Origin: Pseudomonas koreensis
GTDB lineage: Bacteria > Pseudomonadota > Gammaproteobacteria > Pseudomonadales > Pseudomonadaceae
Length of the DNA stretch: 64,000 nt
NCBI RefSeq assembly: GCF_024169245.1
Contig: NZ_JALJWP010000001.1
Location: 5,248,501 to 5,312,500, forward strand
Reading direction: 5' to 3'
The notes beneath the pieces are model-generated. The model was not told the DNA's origin, did no database searches, and was given only the letters and a program-made list of their open reading frames with translations. The position numbers and the translations under genes were made by a program. Of this stretch, positions 8,042 to 18,201 are shown one piece after another; positions within the stretch are counted from its first letter, which is position 1, and each line of letters opens with the position of its first letter.

Positions 8042-8575
8042 TTACTGACTGACAGTCAGTTTGCCGACCATGCCCGCCTGGTAATGCCCGGGAATATTGC
8101 AGGCAAACTCAAGGTTCGTGGCCTTGCTGAAAGTCCAGGTCAACTCAGCGGTTTTTCCCGGTTCGACCAATACGCTGTTGGGGTCGTCGTGTTTCATTCC
8201 GTGGCCCATCGCCGCGTGATCCATGCCCGCCGTGTCGTGGGACATTTCTTTTATCCCTGTCGGCGTGAGCATGCCGCTCTGCTGCATCTGCAACATTTCC
8301 TGCTGGTGACTGGCATGCATCGCCGCATCACCAAGGTTGAATTCGTGCAGCAACTGGCCTTTATTCACCAGCACAAAGCGAACCGTCTCACCGGCCTTGA
8401 CCTGTATGATTTTCGGATCGAAGTTCATGTCGCCCATGACGATTTCGATACTGCGCGTGGCCTGGCTCGCCGCTGCCGGCTGGCCGAACGCGTAGCTATG
8501 CGCCGGTGTCGCCGAGACTGGCGAACTCAATGCCAGCAGACAGGCAGCTAACGTAAGGGATGTGCGAAAAAACAT
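8042..8575 (-). CDS. Periplasmic cupredoxin, copper-responsive
   Basis: 177 residues with a Sec signal peptide (cleavage near residue 23, VSATPA) and one cupredoxin domain. Type 1 copper ligands are visible: His in LLHEFNLG, then Cys, His and Met in CNIPGHYQAGM at the C-terminus. A Met/His-rich insert lies between them (DHAAMGHGMKHDD), suggesting extra copper binding. The ATG at 8575 is preferred over a GTG at 8581 because GGAG lies 7 bases before it. It diverges from copRS and shares a cop box, so it is probably induced by CopR under copper stress. It matches the small copper protein beside copR in other pseudomonads. Confidence 0.88.
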   Translation of the reverse strand: MFFRTSLTLAACLLALSSPVSATPAHSYAFGQPAAASQATRSIEIVMGDMNFDPKIIQVKAGETVRFVLVNKGQLLHEFNLGDAAMHASHQQEMLQMQQSGMLTPTGIKEMSHDTAGMDHAAMGHGMKHDDPNSVLVEPGKTAELTWTFSKATNLEFACNIPGHYQAGMVGKLTVSQ

Positions 8576-8653
8576 GGTCACGCTCCAACAAGAGAAGGTT
8601 CAGCCTGTGGGAAACTCTAACCACTGTGCGCTGGCATCGACCTGACAGGCAGA

Positions 8654-8667
8654 TTACAACTTTGTCA
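8654..8667. promoter_or_regulatory. Cop box (CopR operator)
   Basis: TTACAA-CT-TTGTCA matches the CusR/CopR palindrome TGACAANNTTGTCA with one mismatch. It sits between the divergent cupredoxin gene (start 8575) and copR (start 8742), the expected place for phosphorylated CopR to activate both. A further TGACAG half-like element lies just upstream near 8643. Confidence 0.75.
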
Positions 8668-8741
8668 GCTTGGCGCTCATCGCCCGATCTCACGGTATAA
8701 CGCCCTCGCCTTCTCTACATCCCAACCAGCCCGAGTCGCCC

Positions 8742-9422
8742 ATGAAACTGTTGATCGTCGAAGACCAAGCGAAAACCGGCCAGTACCTGCGTCAGGGCCT
8801 CACCGAGGCCGGGTTCAATACCGAGCTGGTGGCGGACGGCAACAGTGGCCAGCAATTGGCCTTGAGCGGCGAGTACGCGCTGCTGATCCTCGATGTGATG
8901 CTGCCCGGGCGCAGTGGCTGGCAGATTCTGCAAGCGGTGCGCAACGCCGGCCTCGACACGCCGGTACTTTTTCTGACGGCCAAGGACGCCGTAGAGGACA
9001 GGGTTCACGGCCTCGAACTGGGCGCCGACGATTATCTGGTCAAGCCATTCGCCTTCTCCGAGTTGCTCGCCCGGGTGCGCAGCCTGTTGCGGCGCGGCAG
9101 CGCGATCGCCCAGGAGACCAGCCTGCAACTGGCCGATCTGCGTCTGGATCTGATCCGCCGCCGGGTCGAACGCAGCGGCCAGCGCATCGACCTGACTGCC
9201 AAGGAGTTCGCCCTACTGGAAATGCTCCTGCGTCGCCAGGGTGAGGTCCTGCCGAAGTCGCTGATCGCTTCGCAGGTCTGGGACATGAATTTCGACAGCG
9301 ACACCAATGTCATCGAAGTGGCAATCCGCCGCTTGCGCCTGAAGATCGACGATGACTTCCCCAACAAGTTGATCCACACCGTGCGCGGCATGGGTTACGT
9401 GCTCGAAGAGCGTGCGCTGTGA
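8742..9422 (+). CDS. copR: Copper-responsive response regulator, OmpR family
   Basis: 226 residues from the ATG at 8742; the longer frame from 8670 would cross the cop box. The receiver domain (1-115) has acidic residues E7-D8, phospho-acceptor Asp51 and Lys in YLVKPF. The OmpR winged helix follows (about 128-224) with the [14 protein letters not shown] motif. The stop overlaps the copS start (TGATG). Pairing with a heavy-metal sensor kinase and a divergent cupredoxin gene identifies CopR, or equally CusR/IrlR by family, as the copper regulator. Confidence 0.92.
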   Translation: MKLLIVEDQAKTGQYLRQGLTEAGFNTELVADGNSGQQLALSGEYALLILDVMLPGRSGWQILQAVRNAGLDTPVLFLTAKDAVEDRVHGLELGADDYLVKPFAFSELLARVRSLLRRGSAIAQETSLQLADLRLDLIRRRVERSGQRIDLTAKEFALLEMLLRRQGEVLPKSLIASQVWDMNFDSDTNVIEVAIRRLRLKIDDDFPNKLIHTVRGMGYVLEERAL

Positions 9423-10768
9423 TGCGTCACTTGTCCTTGAGCACGCGCCTGGCCCTGCTGTTTGCCGCCTGCACCGCGGTGGTCTCGCTATTCGCCGGAG
9501 TGCTGTTCAATCGCGCCAGCGAGGCGCACTTCATCGAACTCGATCAGCAACAACTGGAGGCTAAACTGATCGGCCTGCGCCGCGCCTTGCAGGATCTGCA
9601 GCCTGCCCAGCGCGAAGCGCGGCTGGCCGATGAACTCAGCCGTCAGGCCGACCTGTCGTTGCGCATCACCAGTGGCGACGGTCAGCACTGGTACGACAGT
9701 TCACTGCAGATTCCCAAGAATCTGCCGCTGCAAACAGGCCTGTCGACGATCAGCCATGACGGCACCGACTACCGCGTACTGCGCGCCCCGCTCTACCCGG
9801 ACACAGCGGATTCGCCGCAACTGACTCTGCTGCTGGACATCACTCACCACCAGCATTTCCTTGCGCGCATGCAGCATCTGATCTGGCTGACCGTCGGCCT
9901 GTCAGCGCTGGCCACGGCCCTGCTCGGGGCCTGGGCCGCGCGCAGCGGTCTGCGCCCGTTGCGTCGCATGAGCGCGGTGGCCTGTGGGATTTCTGCGCGA
10001 TCGCTGAATGCTCGACTGCCTGAAGAGAAAATGCCGCCAGAGCTTGCGGAAATGGCCCACAGTTTCAACGCCATGCTCGCTCGCCTCGACGACTCGTTTC
10101 AGCGCCTCTCGGCATTCTCCGCCGACATCGCCCATGAGTTGCGCACGCCGCTGTCGAATCTGCTGACCCACACCCAGGTGACTCTCACCCGCCCACGCGC
10201 ACTGGAGGATTACCGCGAAGCACTGCACAGCAACCTCGAAGAACTGCAATGGATGGCGCAACTGGTCAACGACATGCTTTACCTCGCGAAGGCCGATCAC
10301 GGCTTGCTGATGCCCAAGCGCGAACCGCTGGAACTGGCGGATGAGGCTGACATGCTGCTGGAGTTTTTTGCGCCATTGGCCGAAGACGCAGGCGTGAACC
10401 TGAGCCGTGAGGGGGCGGCGCGTATCGAAGGTGACCGCGGCATGTTGCGCCGCGCCTTGTCGAATCTGCTGGATAACGCGCTACGGTTCACCCCGGCCGA
10501 GGGATACGTTCGCTTGAGCATCGTCGACGAGGCGAAAGCTGTGCGCGTTTGCGTCGAGAACAGTGGCCAAGGGATTTCAGCGCACGTGCTGCCACGTTTG
10601 TTTGACCGGTTCTATCGGGCGGACCCTGCACGGCAGGAAGGCAGCAGTGAGCATGCGGGGTTGGGGCTGGCAATTACCCAGTCGATCGTGCGGGCGCATG
10701 GCGGGCAGATTCGTTGTGAATCTGAAGCGGGTTGGACGCGGTTTGTGATCGAGTTGCCTCGGACCTGA
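9422..10768 (+). CDS. copS: Heavy-metal (copper) sensor histidine kinase
   Basis: 448 residues from the ATG at 9422, which overlaps the copR stop; a GTG three bases earlier is also possible. Order: TM1 (about 10-30), a periplasmic sensor domain of roughly 120 residues, TM2 (about 150-172), HAMP, the dimerisation helix with phospho-accepting His238 in DIAHELRTPLSNL, then a HATPase with N box (LSNLLDNALRF) and G boxes. It is the CusS/CopS type of periplasmic copper sensor. It should phosphorylate CopR, encoded just upstream. Confidence 0.92.
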   Translation: MRHLSLSTRLALLFAACTAVVSLFAGVLFNRASEAHFIELDQQQLEAKLIGLRRALQDLQPAQREARLADELSRQADLSLRITSGDGQHWYDSSLQIPKNLPLQTGLSTISHDGTDYRVLRAPLYPDTADSPQLTLLLDITHHQHFLARMQHLIWLTVGLSALATALLGAWAARSGLRPLRRMSAVACGISARSLNARLPEEKMPPELAEMAHSFNAMLARLDDSFQRLSAFSADIAHELRTPLSNLLTHTQVTLTRPRALEDYREALHSNLEELQWMAQLVNDMLYLAKADHGLLMPKREPLELADEADMLLEFFAPLAEDAGVNLSREGAARIEGDRGMLRRALSNLLDNALRFTPAEGYVRLSIVDEAKAVRVCVENSGQGISAHVLPRLFDRFYRADPARQEGSSEHAGLGLAITQSIVRAHGGQIRCESEAGWTRFVIELPRT

Positions 10769-10875
10769 TCGTTCCCACGCTCTGCGTGGGAATGCAGCCC
10801 GGGACGCTCCGCGTCCCTTCAAGAGCCGAACGCAGAGCGTCCGTTGAGGCATTCCCACGCAGAGCGTGGGAACGA
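10769..10875. repeat. Intergenic repeat, TTCCCACGCTCTGCGTGGGAA family
   Basis: Compound palindromic element: an outer inverted pair GTTCCCACGCTCTGCGTGGG at each end, with inner pairs around GGACGCTCCGCGTCC and its partner. It fills the space between convergent copS and lolE. This is the only copy of the family in the window and differs from the two REP families and the GGAGCTGCCGAAGG family. Confidence 0.8.
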
Positions 10876-10887
10876 GCATGGAGTCGC

Positions 10888-12132
10888 TTACGAATATCTC
10901 AAGGCATGCGCCGGTTCGATCTTCGCCGCTCGCCACGCCGGATACACCGTCGCCAAAAAGCTCAGAATGAATCCAGCCGAGCAGATCAACAGCACATCTC
11001 CACCCTGCAGTTCCGACGGCAGATTGCTGACGAAATACACGTCCGAACTGAAGATATGCTGCCCGGTCACGCGCTCGACCCAGCCGACCAGTTCGCTGAC
11101 ATTGAGCGCGGCGATCACGCCCAGCACACCGCCAATGATGGTGCCGACAATACCGATCACCGTGCCCTGCACCATGAAGATCGCCATGATCTGCCGCGGT
11201 GTGGCGCCGATGGTGCGCAGAATCGCGATGTCGGCGCCCTTGTCGTTCACCACCATGATCAGCGTCGCAATGATGTTGAACGCCGCCACCGCGACGATCA
11301 TCAGCAACAGCAGGCCGATCATGGTTTTTTCCATCTTCATCGCACTGAACAGGCTGCCTTGGGTATGGGTCCAGTCGTCAGCCTTGAAGTCGGCGCCAAG
11401 GCCACCGGCAATGTCCGCAGACACCTTCGGCGCGGCGTACAAATCCTTGACCGCCAGGCGCACGCTCTGCACCTGATTCGGCTGCCAGTGCTGCATGGTC
11501 GCGGCATCGGCGACATGGATCAAGCCCATCGAACCGTCCAGCTCGGCACCGACCTTGAACACGCCAACCACATTCAGGCGCTGCATGCGCGGAGTAATGC
11601 CTCCCGGCGCGGTGCTGACTTCCGGAACGATCAGGGTGATCTTGTCGCCGACGTTCAGGCGGAAACGCCGCGCAGTGATTTCACCGATCACCACACCGAA
11701 TTCGCCCGGCTTCAACGCATCGAGACGTCCCTGAACGATGTGCTGGGCGACGATCGACACCTTGCCTTCCTGGGCCGGGTCGACGCCGCTGATCTGGATC
11801 GGCTGCATCGAACCCTTGTAGGAGAGCATGCCTTCCATTTCGGTGAACGGCACGGCGGCGGTCACTTCCGGGTTTTTCATTGCGGCGGCGGCAACCGGCT
11901 GCCAGTCGTCGATCGGCTTGACGCCGACGATGGTCGCGTGGGGCACCATGCCGAGGATGCGCGAGCTCATTTCGCGCTGGAAGCCGTTCATCACCGACAG
12001 CACCACGATCATCGCCAGCACGCCGAGGGCGAGGCCGATCATCGAGGTCATCGAAATGAACGAAACAAAGCGATTTCGGCGCTTGGCGCGGGTATAGCGC
12101 GTGCCGATAAAGATCGATAACGGTCTGAACAT
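10888..12132 (-). CDS. lolE: Lipoprotein-releasing ABC transporter permease LolE
   Basis: 414 residues from the ATG at 12132; a GTG at 12144 is the alternative. LolC/E family: an N-terminal TM helix (about 25-48), a large periplasmic MacB-like domain (about 50-270), then three TM helices in the C-terminal 150 residues, ending in YPAWRAAKIEPAHALRYS. With LolC and the ATPase LolD it extracts outer-membrane-directed lipoproteins from the inner membrane and hands them to LolA. It is closely similar to the LolC copy at 12887. E versus C is assigned by gene order (C-D-E) only. Confidence 0.9.
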   Translation of the reverse strand: MFRPLSIFIGTRYTRAKRRNRFVSFISMTSMIGLALGVLAMIVVLSVMNGFQREMSSRILGMVPHATIVGVKPIDDWQPVAAAAMKNPEVTAAVPFTEMEGMLSYKGSMQPIQISGVDPAQEGKVSIVAQHIVQGRLDALKPGEFGVVIGEITARRFRLNVGDKITLIVPEVSTAPGGITPRMQRLNVVGVFKVGAELDGSMGLIHVADAATMQHWQPNQVQSVRLAVKDLYAAPKVSADIAGGLGADFKADDWTHTQGSLFSAMKMEKTMIGLLLLMIVAVAAFNIIATLIMVVNDKGADIAILRTIGATPRQIMAIFMVQGTVIGIVGTIIGGVLGVIAALNVSELVGWVERVTGQHIFSSDVYFVSNLPSELQGGDVLLICSAGFILSFLATVYPAWRAAKIEPAHALRYS

Positions 12133-12151
12133 TCGCTGGGGCACCGTATGG

Positions 12152-12187
12152 AAATAAAAGACCCGGCGCCCTTACGGACGCCGGGTT
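12152..12187 (-). terminator. Terminator-like hairpin between lolD and lolE
   Basis: An 8-bp stem ACCCGGCG / CGCCGGGT is followed on the minus strand by a T-rich tract (CTTTTATTT). It lies directly after the lolD stop and ahead of lolE, so it may reduce read-through into lolE. Confidence 0.7.
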
Positions 12188-12195
12188 TCAGCCAG

Positions 12196-12879
<684 letters not shown>

Positions 12880-12886
12880 GCCCGAC

Positions 12887-14137
12887 TCACTCATAACGTA
12901 ACGCCTCCGCCGGCTGGGTGCGCGCGGCACGCCAGGCGGGATACAGGGTGGCGAGGAAACTCAGGACCAACGCAGCAGCGCAAACCATGACGACGTCCTG
13001 GCTCTGTACCTGCGAAGGAAGATAATCAATGAAATACACGTCAGCATTAAGGAACTTGTGGCCGATCAACCCTTCAAGTGCCGAAATGGCCGCGCTGACG
13101 TTCAGTGCCGCGAGAATCCCGACCACCGCACCGATGGCCGTGCCGACCACGCCGATTACCGTGCCCTGAACCATGAACGTGCGCATGATCGTGCCCGGAG
13201 TGGCGCCGAGGGTACGCAGAATGGCGATGTCGCCCTTCTTGTCGTTGACCACCATCACCAGCGTGGAAATGATGTTGAACGCGGCGACGGCGACGATCAG
13301 CAGCAACAGCAGCCCGATCATGGCTTTTTCCATGCGGATCGCCTGATACAGGTTGCCGTGGGTCCGGGTCCAGTCGCGGGCGTAGTAACGGTCTTCGCCG
13401 AGCTGCTGGGCAATATTCCACGCCTCGCGCGGGGCCTGGAACAGGTCGTCGAACTTCAGACGCAAGCCCTGCACCTGATCGGCTTTCCAGCGGTGCATCT
13501 TGGCCAGATCCTGCAGATTGGTCACGCCGAGGTAGCCGTCGAGCTCACCGGCGCCGACATGGAAAATCCCGACCACGGTGAAACGCTTCATGCGCGGGAA
13601 CATCCCGGCCGGGGTCACGCTGACCTCGGGAGCAACGAAGGTGACCTTGTCGCCGATGCCGACACCGAGCTTGGTCGCCGCCTTGTCGCCGATAACGATG
13701 CCGAAGCTGCCCGGTGTCAGGTCGTCGAGTTTGCCCTGCTTCATGAAGTTGTCGATGATCGACACATTGCGCTCGAGCGCAGGATCAATGGCATTGAGCA
13801 ACACTTTCGAGACCTGACCGTTGTTGGTCAGCAGGCCCTGCATCTGGGTGAACGGCGCTACCGCCGTCACCTGCCGATTCTGCTTGACCTTGCCGGCCAG
13901 GCTCTGCCAGTCGTTGATCGGCTCGCCGGTCTCAAGGGTGGCGTGGGGCACCATGCCCAGCACGCGAGTGCGCATCTCATGGTCGAAGCCGTTCATCACC
14001 GACAGCACGACGATCATCACGACCACGCCAAGGGCGAGCCCGATCATCGAAGTCAGGGAAATGAATGACACAAAATGATTGCGACGCTTTGCACGGGTAT
14101 AACGCGTGCCGATAAATACGAAGAGAGGTCTGAACAT
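12887..14137 (-). CDS. lolC: Lipoprotein-releasing ABC transporter permease LolC
   Basis: 416 residues of the LolC/E family with the same topology as the downstream paralogue: TM helix near 25-48, periplasmic domain, three C-terminal TM helices, ending in [18 protein letters not shown]. The N-terminus [20 protein letters not shown] is nearly identical to that of LolE, showing an old duplication. It begins the lolCDE operon, and its stop lies within the upstream possible start of lolD, suggesting translational coupling. Confidence 0.92.
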   Translation of the reverse strand: MFRPLFVFIGTRYTRAKRRNHFVSFISLTSMIGLALGVVVMIVVLSVMNGFDHEMRTRVLGMVPHATLETGEPINDWQSLAGKVKQNRQVTAVAPFTQMQGLLTNNGQVSKVLLNAIDPALERNVSIIDNFMKQGKLDDLTPGSFGIVIGDKAATKLGVGIGDKVTFVAPEVSVTPAGMFPRMKRFTVVGIFHVGAGELDGYLGVTNLQDLAKMHRWKADQVQGLRLKFDDLFQAPREAWNIAQQLGEDRYYARDWTRTHGNLYQAIRMEKAMIGLLLLLIVAVAAFNIISTLVMVVNDKKGDIAILRTLGATPGTIMRTFMVQGTVIGVVGTAIGAVVGILAALNVSAAISALEGLIGHKFLNADVYFIDYLPSQVQSQDVVMVCAAALVLSFLATLYPAWRAARTQPAEALRYE

Positions 14138-14231
14138 GTCGGGGCTTGTTCGGAGGGAAAAGGAACGTCCTTGTGGCGGGGGTCGAAAACCAGCTTTACA
14201 CTCAGACCACCGCCGCTACCATGGGTTCGCC

Positions 14232-14813
14232 ATGTCGACATTAGATGAAGAAGATCGCCGCGAATACTACCGTATCGAGGACACGATCGCACTGGAAATT
14301 CGGCCCCTGTCCGCTCCCGAAGCCGCAGGCCAGGAAGTGTTGCAGGATGCTTCCCCACTGTTCAACCTGCTCAGCGAATTGCACCTGAGCGAATTCGAGT
14401 CGCAGCACCTGTTGCGGCAGATCAGCGAGCGCGACCGCGCCATCGCTGCATTCCTCAAATCGCAGAACAAACGCATCGACCTGCTCAGCCAGGTGATCGC
14501 CCTGACCGTGCTCGGCCACATCGGCGAGCCGCAGCCGGTGATCATCTCCGAAGGCGGCATCGACTTTCAGTACCCGACCCCGATCGCCACCGGCGCGCAC
14601 CTGTCGGTGAAACTGGTGCTGATGCCGCAGGCACTCGGCCTGCTCCTGCGTGCCCGGGTCACCCATTGCGATCCCAAGGGCGATGGCTATGACGTCGGCA
14701 CCGAGTTCGAACGCCCGACCGATGCCCAGCGCCAGTTGCTCGCGCGCTACATTTTGCAGAAGCAGGCTCAGGAACGCCGTCTGGCCCGCGAACAGAACGA
14801 ATCTGGCATTTAA
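14232..14813 (+). CDS. PilZ-domain protein, possible c-di-GMP effector
   Basis: 193 residues from the ATG at 14232; the frame extends upstream but would overlap lolC. The N-terminal RREYYR gives an RxxxR motif. The later part reads as a PilZ barrel (about 100-185), with ISEGGIDF at the place of the D/N-x-S-x-x-G motif. The first position is Ile rather than Asp/Asn, so c-di-GMP binding is plausible but not assured. A helical segment (LLRQISERDRAIAAFLKSQN) separates the two. It is divergent from lolCDE and 14 bases ahead of the phosphodiesterase gene, so the two are probably co-transcribed. Confidence 0.85.
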   Translation: MSTLDEEDRREYYRIEDTIALEIRPLSAPEAAGQEVLQDASPLFNLLSELHLSEFESQHLLRQISERDRAIAAFLKSQNKRIDLLSQVIALTVLGHIGEPQPVIISEGGIDFQYPTPIATGAHLSVKLVLMPQALGLLLRARVTHCDPKGDGYDVGTEFERPTDAQRQLLARYILQKQAQERRLAREQNESGI

Positions 14814-14827
14814 CTTAAGGAAGCACC

Positions 14828-15550
14828 GTGACCCTCATCTACGGCCACCGCGGCGCCAAGGGCGAAGCACCGGAAAACACCCTGAGCAGCTTTCAGGAAT
14901 GCCTCAAGCACGGCGTGCGCCGCTGCGAACTGGATCTGCACCTGTCCAAGGACGGCGAGCTGATGGTCATCCACGACCCGACGCTCAAGCGCACCACCGA
15001 GCGCCGCGGCAAGGTCGTCGAGCACACCGCTGCCGAACTGGTGACCTACGACGCACGCAAGGGTGGCCCGGGCTGGATCAAACCGTGCCCGATCCCGACC
15101 CTGGAAGAGTTGTTCGAGCAATGTGATTTCGAGCACTGGCAGCTGGAAGTCAAAAGCGCTTCACGCACCCGCGCGGCGACTACCGTGCTGGCGATTCGGG
15201 AAATGGCTCAGCGCCACGGCCTGCTCGACAAGGTGACGATCACTTCGAGTTCGCGGGAAGTCTTGAAGGCAGCACTGGATCTGGTGCCGGACGTATCCCG
15301 TGGCCTGGTGGCCGAATACGCCTGGCTCGATCCGTTGAAGGTTGCGGCGAGCTACGGCTGCGAGATTCTCGCCTTGAACTGGACGCTGTGTACGCCGGAA
15401 CGCCTGCAGAAGGCGCAGCGTCAGGGCCTGCATGTGTCGGTGTGGACCGTCAACGAGCCTGCGCTGATGCGCAGACTCGCCGACTTCGGCGTTGACAGCC
15501 TGATTACAGACTTTCCCGGTTTGGCCACTGCCACCCTTGAGAATTGCTGA
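14828..15550 (+). CDS. Glycerophosphodiester phosphodiesterase, cytosolic UgpQ/GlpQ type
   Basis: 240 residues with no signal peptide. The GDPD catalytic motif HRGAKGEAPENT lies at residues 7-18 and the metal-binding ELDLHLSKDG and VIHDPTLKRTT motifs follow. It hydrolyses glycerophosphodiesters to glycerol-3-phosphate and an alcohol in the cytoplasm. The start is a GTG with AAGGA 7 bases upstream. It sits directly behind the PilZ gene. Confidence 0.93.
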   Translation: MTLIYGHRGAKGEAPENTLSSFQECLKHGVRRCELDLHLSKDGELMVIHDPTLKRTTERRGKVVEHTAAELVTYDARKGGPGWIKPCPIPTLEELFEQCDFEHWQLEVKSASRTRAATTVLAIREMAQRHGLLDKVTITSSSREVLKAALDLVPDVSRGLVAEYAWLDPLKVAASYGCEILALNWTLCTPERLQKAQRQGLHVSVWTVNEPALMRRLADFGVDSLITDFPGLATATLENC

Positions 15551-15561
15551 AATCGGTCTCC

Positions 15562-15586
15562 CCGGCCGGCTCAGGCCACCGGCCGG
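15562..15586. terminator. Possible hairpin between convergent GDPD and sthA
   Basis: Perfect CCGGCCGG arms with a 9-base loop lie between the two convergent stop codons. No adjacent T-run is present on the plus strand, so its role as a terminator is uncertain. Confidence 0.4.
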
Positions 15587-15592
15587 AGCCCG

Positions 15593-16987
15593 TCAAAAAA
15601 GCCGGTTGAGGCCGTCGTACGCCGCTACCCGATAGGCTTCGGCCATGGTCGGGTAGTTGAACGTGGTGTTGACGAAATACTTCAGGGTGTTCAGCTCGCC
15701 CGGCTGGTTCATGATCGCCTGACCGATGTGAACGATCTCCGACGCCTGATAACCGAAGCAGTGCACACCGAGCACTTCCAGCGTCTCACGGTGGAAGAGG
15801 ATTTTCAGCATGCCTTGCGGCTCGCCGGCAATCTGCGCCCGCGCCATGCTCTTGAAGAAGGCCTTGCCGACTTCGTACGGCACTTTGGCCTGGGTCAGCT
15901 CCTGCTCGTTCTTGCCGATCGAGCTGATCTCCGGAATGGTGTAGATGCCGGTCGGCACGTCATTGACGAAGCGCCAGCTGCCATTGTCGACGATGCTGCC
16001 AGCGGCCGAACGGCCCTGGTCGTGGGCGGCGCTGGCCAGGCTGGGCCAGCCGATCACGTCACCGGCGCCGTAGATGTTCTCCACGCAGGTGCGGTAGTTC
16101 TGGTCAACTTCGATCTGGCCACGGCTGTTGACCTTGACCCCGATGTTTTCCAGACCCAGCGTATCGGTGTTGCCGGTACGCCCGTTGCACCAGAGCAACG
16201 CGTCGGCCTTGATCTTCTTGCCGGACTTGAGGTGCAGGATCACGCCGTTGTCCACGCCTTCGACGCGCTCGTACTCTTCGTTGTGGCGCACGGTGATGTT
16301 GTTGTTGCTGAAGTGGTAGCTCAGCGCCTGGGAAATTTCCGAGTCGAGGAAGCTGAGCAACTGGCCCCGGTTGTCGACCAGTTCGACCAGCACACCCAGA
16401 CCACTGAAGATCGACGCGTACTCGCAACCGATCACACCAGCGCCGTAAACGATCAGTTTGCGCGGGGTGTGGCCGAGGCTGAGGATGGTGTCGCTATCGT
16501 AGATACGCGGATGGTGGAAATCGATGTCCGCCGGGCGATACGGGCGCGACCCGGTAGCGATGATGATGTGCTTGGCCACCAGTTTTTCGACCACGCCGTT
16601 GCCGCAGACCACCTCGATGGTTTGCTCGTCGGCGAAGCTGCCGGTGCCGAAGAACACGTCAACGCGGTTACGAGCGTAGTAGCCGGTGCGCGATGCGACT
16701 TGTTTGGAAATGACTTTTTCGGCGCTTTTCAACACGTCCGGAAAGGAGAACCACCGTGGCTCGCCGATCGCGCGGAACATCGGGTTGGTGTTGAACTGCA
16801 TGATCTGCCGCACCGAGTGACGCAGTGCCTTGGACGGGATGGTGCCGAGGTGGGTGCAGTTGCCGCCGACCTGGCGACGGCTGTCGACCATCGCGACCTT
16901 GCGCCCCGCTTTGGCGGCGTTCATTGCCGCGCCTTCTCCCGCCGGGCCGGAACCCAGTACCACCACGTCGTAGTTGTAGACAGCCAT
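15593..16987 (-). CDS. sthA: Soluble pyridine nucleotide transhydrogenase
   Basis: 464 residues of the flavoprotein disulfide reductase family. The N-terminal FAD motif is [14 protein letters not shown]. The usual redox CxxxxC is replaced by CTHLGT in [18 protein letters not shown], the hallmark of SthA. The central NAD(P) site is [15 protein letters not shown], and the C-terminal dimerisation domain follows. It balances NADPH and NADH in the cytoplasm. The ATG has a GAGGAGT upstream on the minus strand. Confidence 0.96.
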   Translation of the reverse strand: MAVYNYDVVVLGSGPAGEGAAMNAAKAGRKVAMVDSRRQVGGNCTHLGTIPSKALRHSVRQIMQFNTNPMFRAIGEPRWFSFPDVLKSAEKVISKQVASRTGYYARNRVDVFFGTGSFADEQTIEVVCGNGVVEKLVAKHIIIATGSRPYRPADIDFHHPRIYDSDTILSLGHTPRKLIVYGAGVIGCEYASIFSGLGVLVELVDNRGQLLSFLDSEISQALSYHFSNNNITVRHNEEYERVEGVDNGVILHLKSGKKIKADALLWCNGRTGNTDTLGLENIGVKVNSRGQIEVDQNYRTCVENIYGAGDVIGWPSLASAAHDQGRSAAGSIVDNGSWRFVNDVPTGIYTIPEISSIGKNEQELTQAKVPYEVGKAFFKSMARAQIAGEPQGMLKILFHRETLEVLGVHCFGYQASEIVHIGQAIMNQPGELNTLKYFVNTTFNYPTMAEAYRVAAYDGLNRLF

Positions 16988-17184
16988 GCGTACTCCTCAG
17001 AACAGGCCGCGATGCCAGCAGCACCGGCGGCTAAATCACGCCGAACGGCGGCGCGAAGGAACAATTGGGGGCCAGTACAGAACCCGGACACAGTCTATAG
17101 AAGCGTCAACGCCGCGCACATTAACCCTTGGTCGCGTCGTAGGCTACTTTTGCCTGCACTACAACGCCAGCTTTCGTCTTGTCT

Positions 17185-18201
17185 TCAGTCAGTTTTTTCG
17201 CCGACAAACTGTTCAAACGCCTGACTGCTGCGGGTGACGAAACCTGTATCGGCACGCAGGACAAAGAATGCAGCAATGTCATGCTTTTGGGCATAGTCCC
17301 GCGCCCTTTCCGGCCCGAGAATCAGCAACAGCGTCGATAGTCCATCGGCCATCAACGCTGAAGGATGAATCACTGTGACTGACGCCAGATCATGTAGGAC
17401 CGGTCGCCCGCTGCGTGCATCGAAGGTGTGGGAATAACGCCGCCCGTCCTGCAGAAAATAGTTGCGATAGTCGCCGGAGGTGGACACGCCGTAGCCATCG
17501 ACAGCGATAATCCGCTCGGCCACTTGCTGGTCATCCCGGGGCTCTTCGAGCGCGATGCGCCACGCTGAGCCATCCGGCTTGCTGCCCTTGGCTTTGAGTT
17601 CGCCCGTGACTTCGACCAGGTAATTGTCGATGCCCATGCCCTGCAATCTGGCGGCGATGGTGTCCACGGCGTAACCGGCGGCAATGCTGTTGAAGTCGAC
17701 TTCGACGGCGGCGTCCTTGCACAACCGCTCGCCATCGATGCGCAGGTGCTGATGGCCGACCCGCTGCATGACCTCGGTCAGAGCAATCTCATCGGGGACC
17801 GTTTCTTCGCGCCCTTGCGGACCGAATCCCCAGAGGTTCATCAAGGGTTCCACGGTCAGGTCGTAGGAACCTTCGCTTTGCGTCGAGAGTTGTTCACCGA
17901 CACGGATCAACTCAAGCACCGCCGCCGGCATCGATTGGCAGCTATCGGCAGGCAAGGCGTTGAACCGCTCGATGGCGGAGTCACTTCGGTAAGTCGACAT
18001 CTGTTGATCGACTTCACCGAGGATGGCCTCCACTTCGCCGCGCAGCTGTGCAGGATCGGCAACCCCGGCGTGGCTCACGTACTTGACCGACCAGGTGCTG
18101 CCCATGGTCGAGCCGCCGACCTGTTCCAGGGAATCGCCGTTGCCGCAGCCGCCGATTGCCCCCGCCAAGACCACAAGCCCCAACCAGCGTCCAGTTAACA
18201 A
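17185..18201 (-). CDS. apbE: FAD:protein FMN transferase ApbE, lipoprotein form
   Basis: 338 residues if started at TTG 18201, which has a strong GGGGGAG eight bases upstream and makes the leader a proper lipoprotein signal (LVVLAGAIGGC, lipobox Cys near residue 19). The ATG at 18234 lacks a ribosome site. ApbE motifs: GGSTMGSTWSVKY, the DFNSIAAGYAVD segment, GYGVSTSGDYRNYF and HTFDARSGRPV. It attaches FMN to threonine in targets such as NqrB/NqrC and RnfG/RnfD in the periplasm. The nqr genes are not in this window. It lies upstream of sthA on the same strand, about 200 bases away. Confidence 0.92.
   Translation of the reverse strand: MLTGRWLGLVVLAGAIGGCGNGDSLEQVGGSTMGSTWSVKYVSHAGVADPAQLRGEVEAILGEVDQQMSTYRSDSAIERFNALPADSCQSMPAAVLELIRVGEQLSTQSEGSYDLTVEPLMNLWGFGPQGREETVPDEIALTEVMQRVGHQHLRIDGERLCKDAAVEVDFNSIAAGYAVDTIAARLQGMGIDNYLVEVTGELKAKGSKPDGSAWRIALEEPRDDQQVAERIIAVDGYGVSTSGDYRNYFLQDGRRYSHTFDARSGRPVLHDLASVTVIHPSALMADGLSTLLLILGPERARDYAQKHDIAAFFVLRADTGFVTRSSQAFEQFVGEKTD

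Noticed and set aside
8042..10768. Copper resistance island or mobile element
   Set aside because: No integrase, direct repeats or composition shift; the gene order matches the chromosomal arrangement I know from other pseudomonads.
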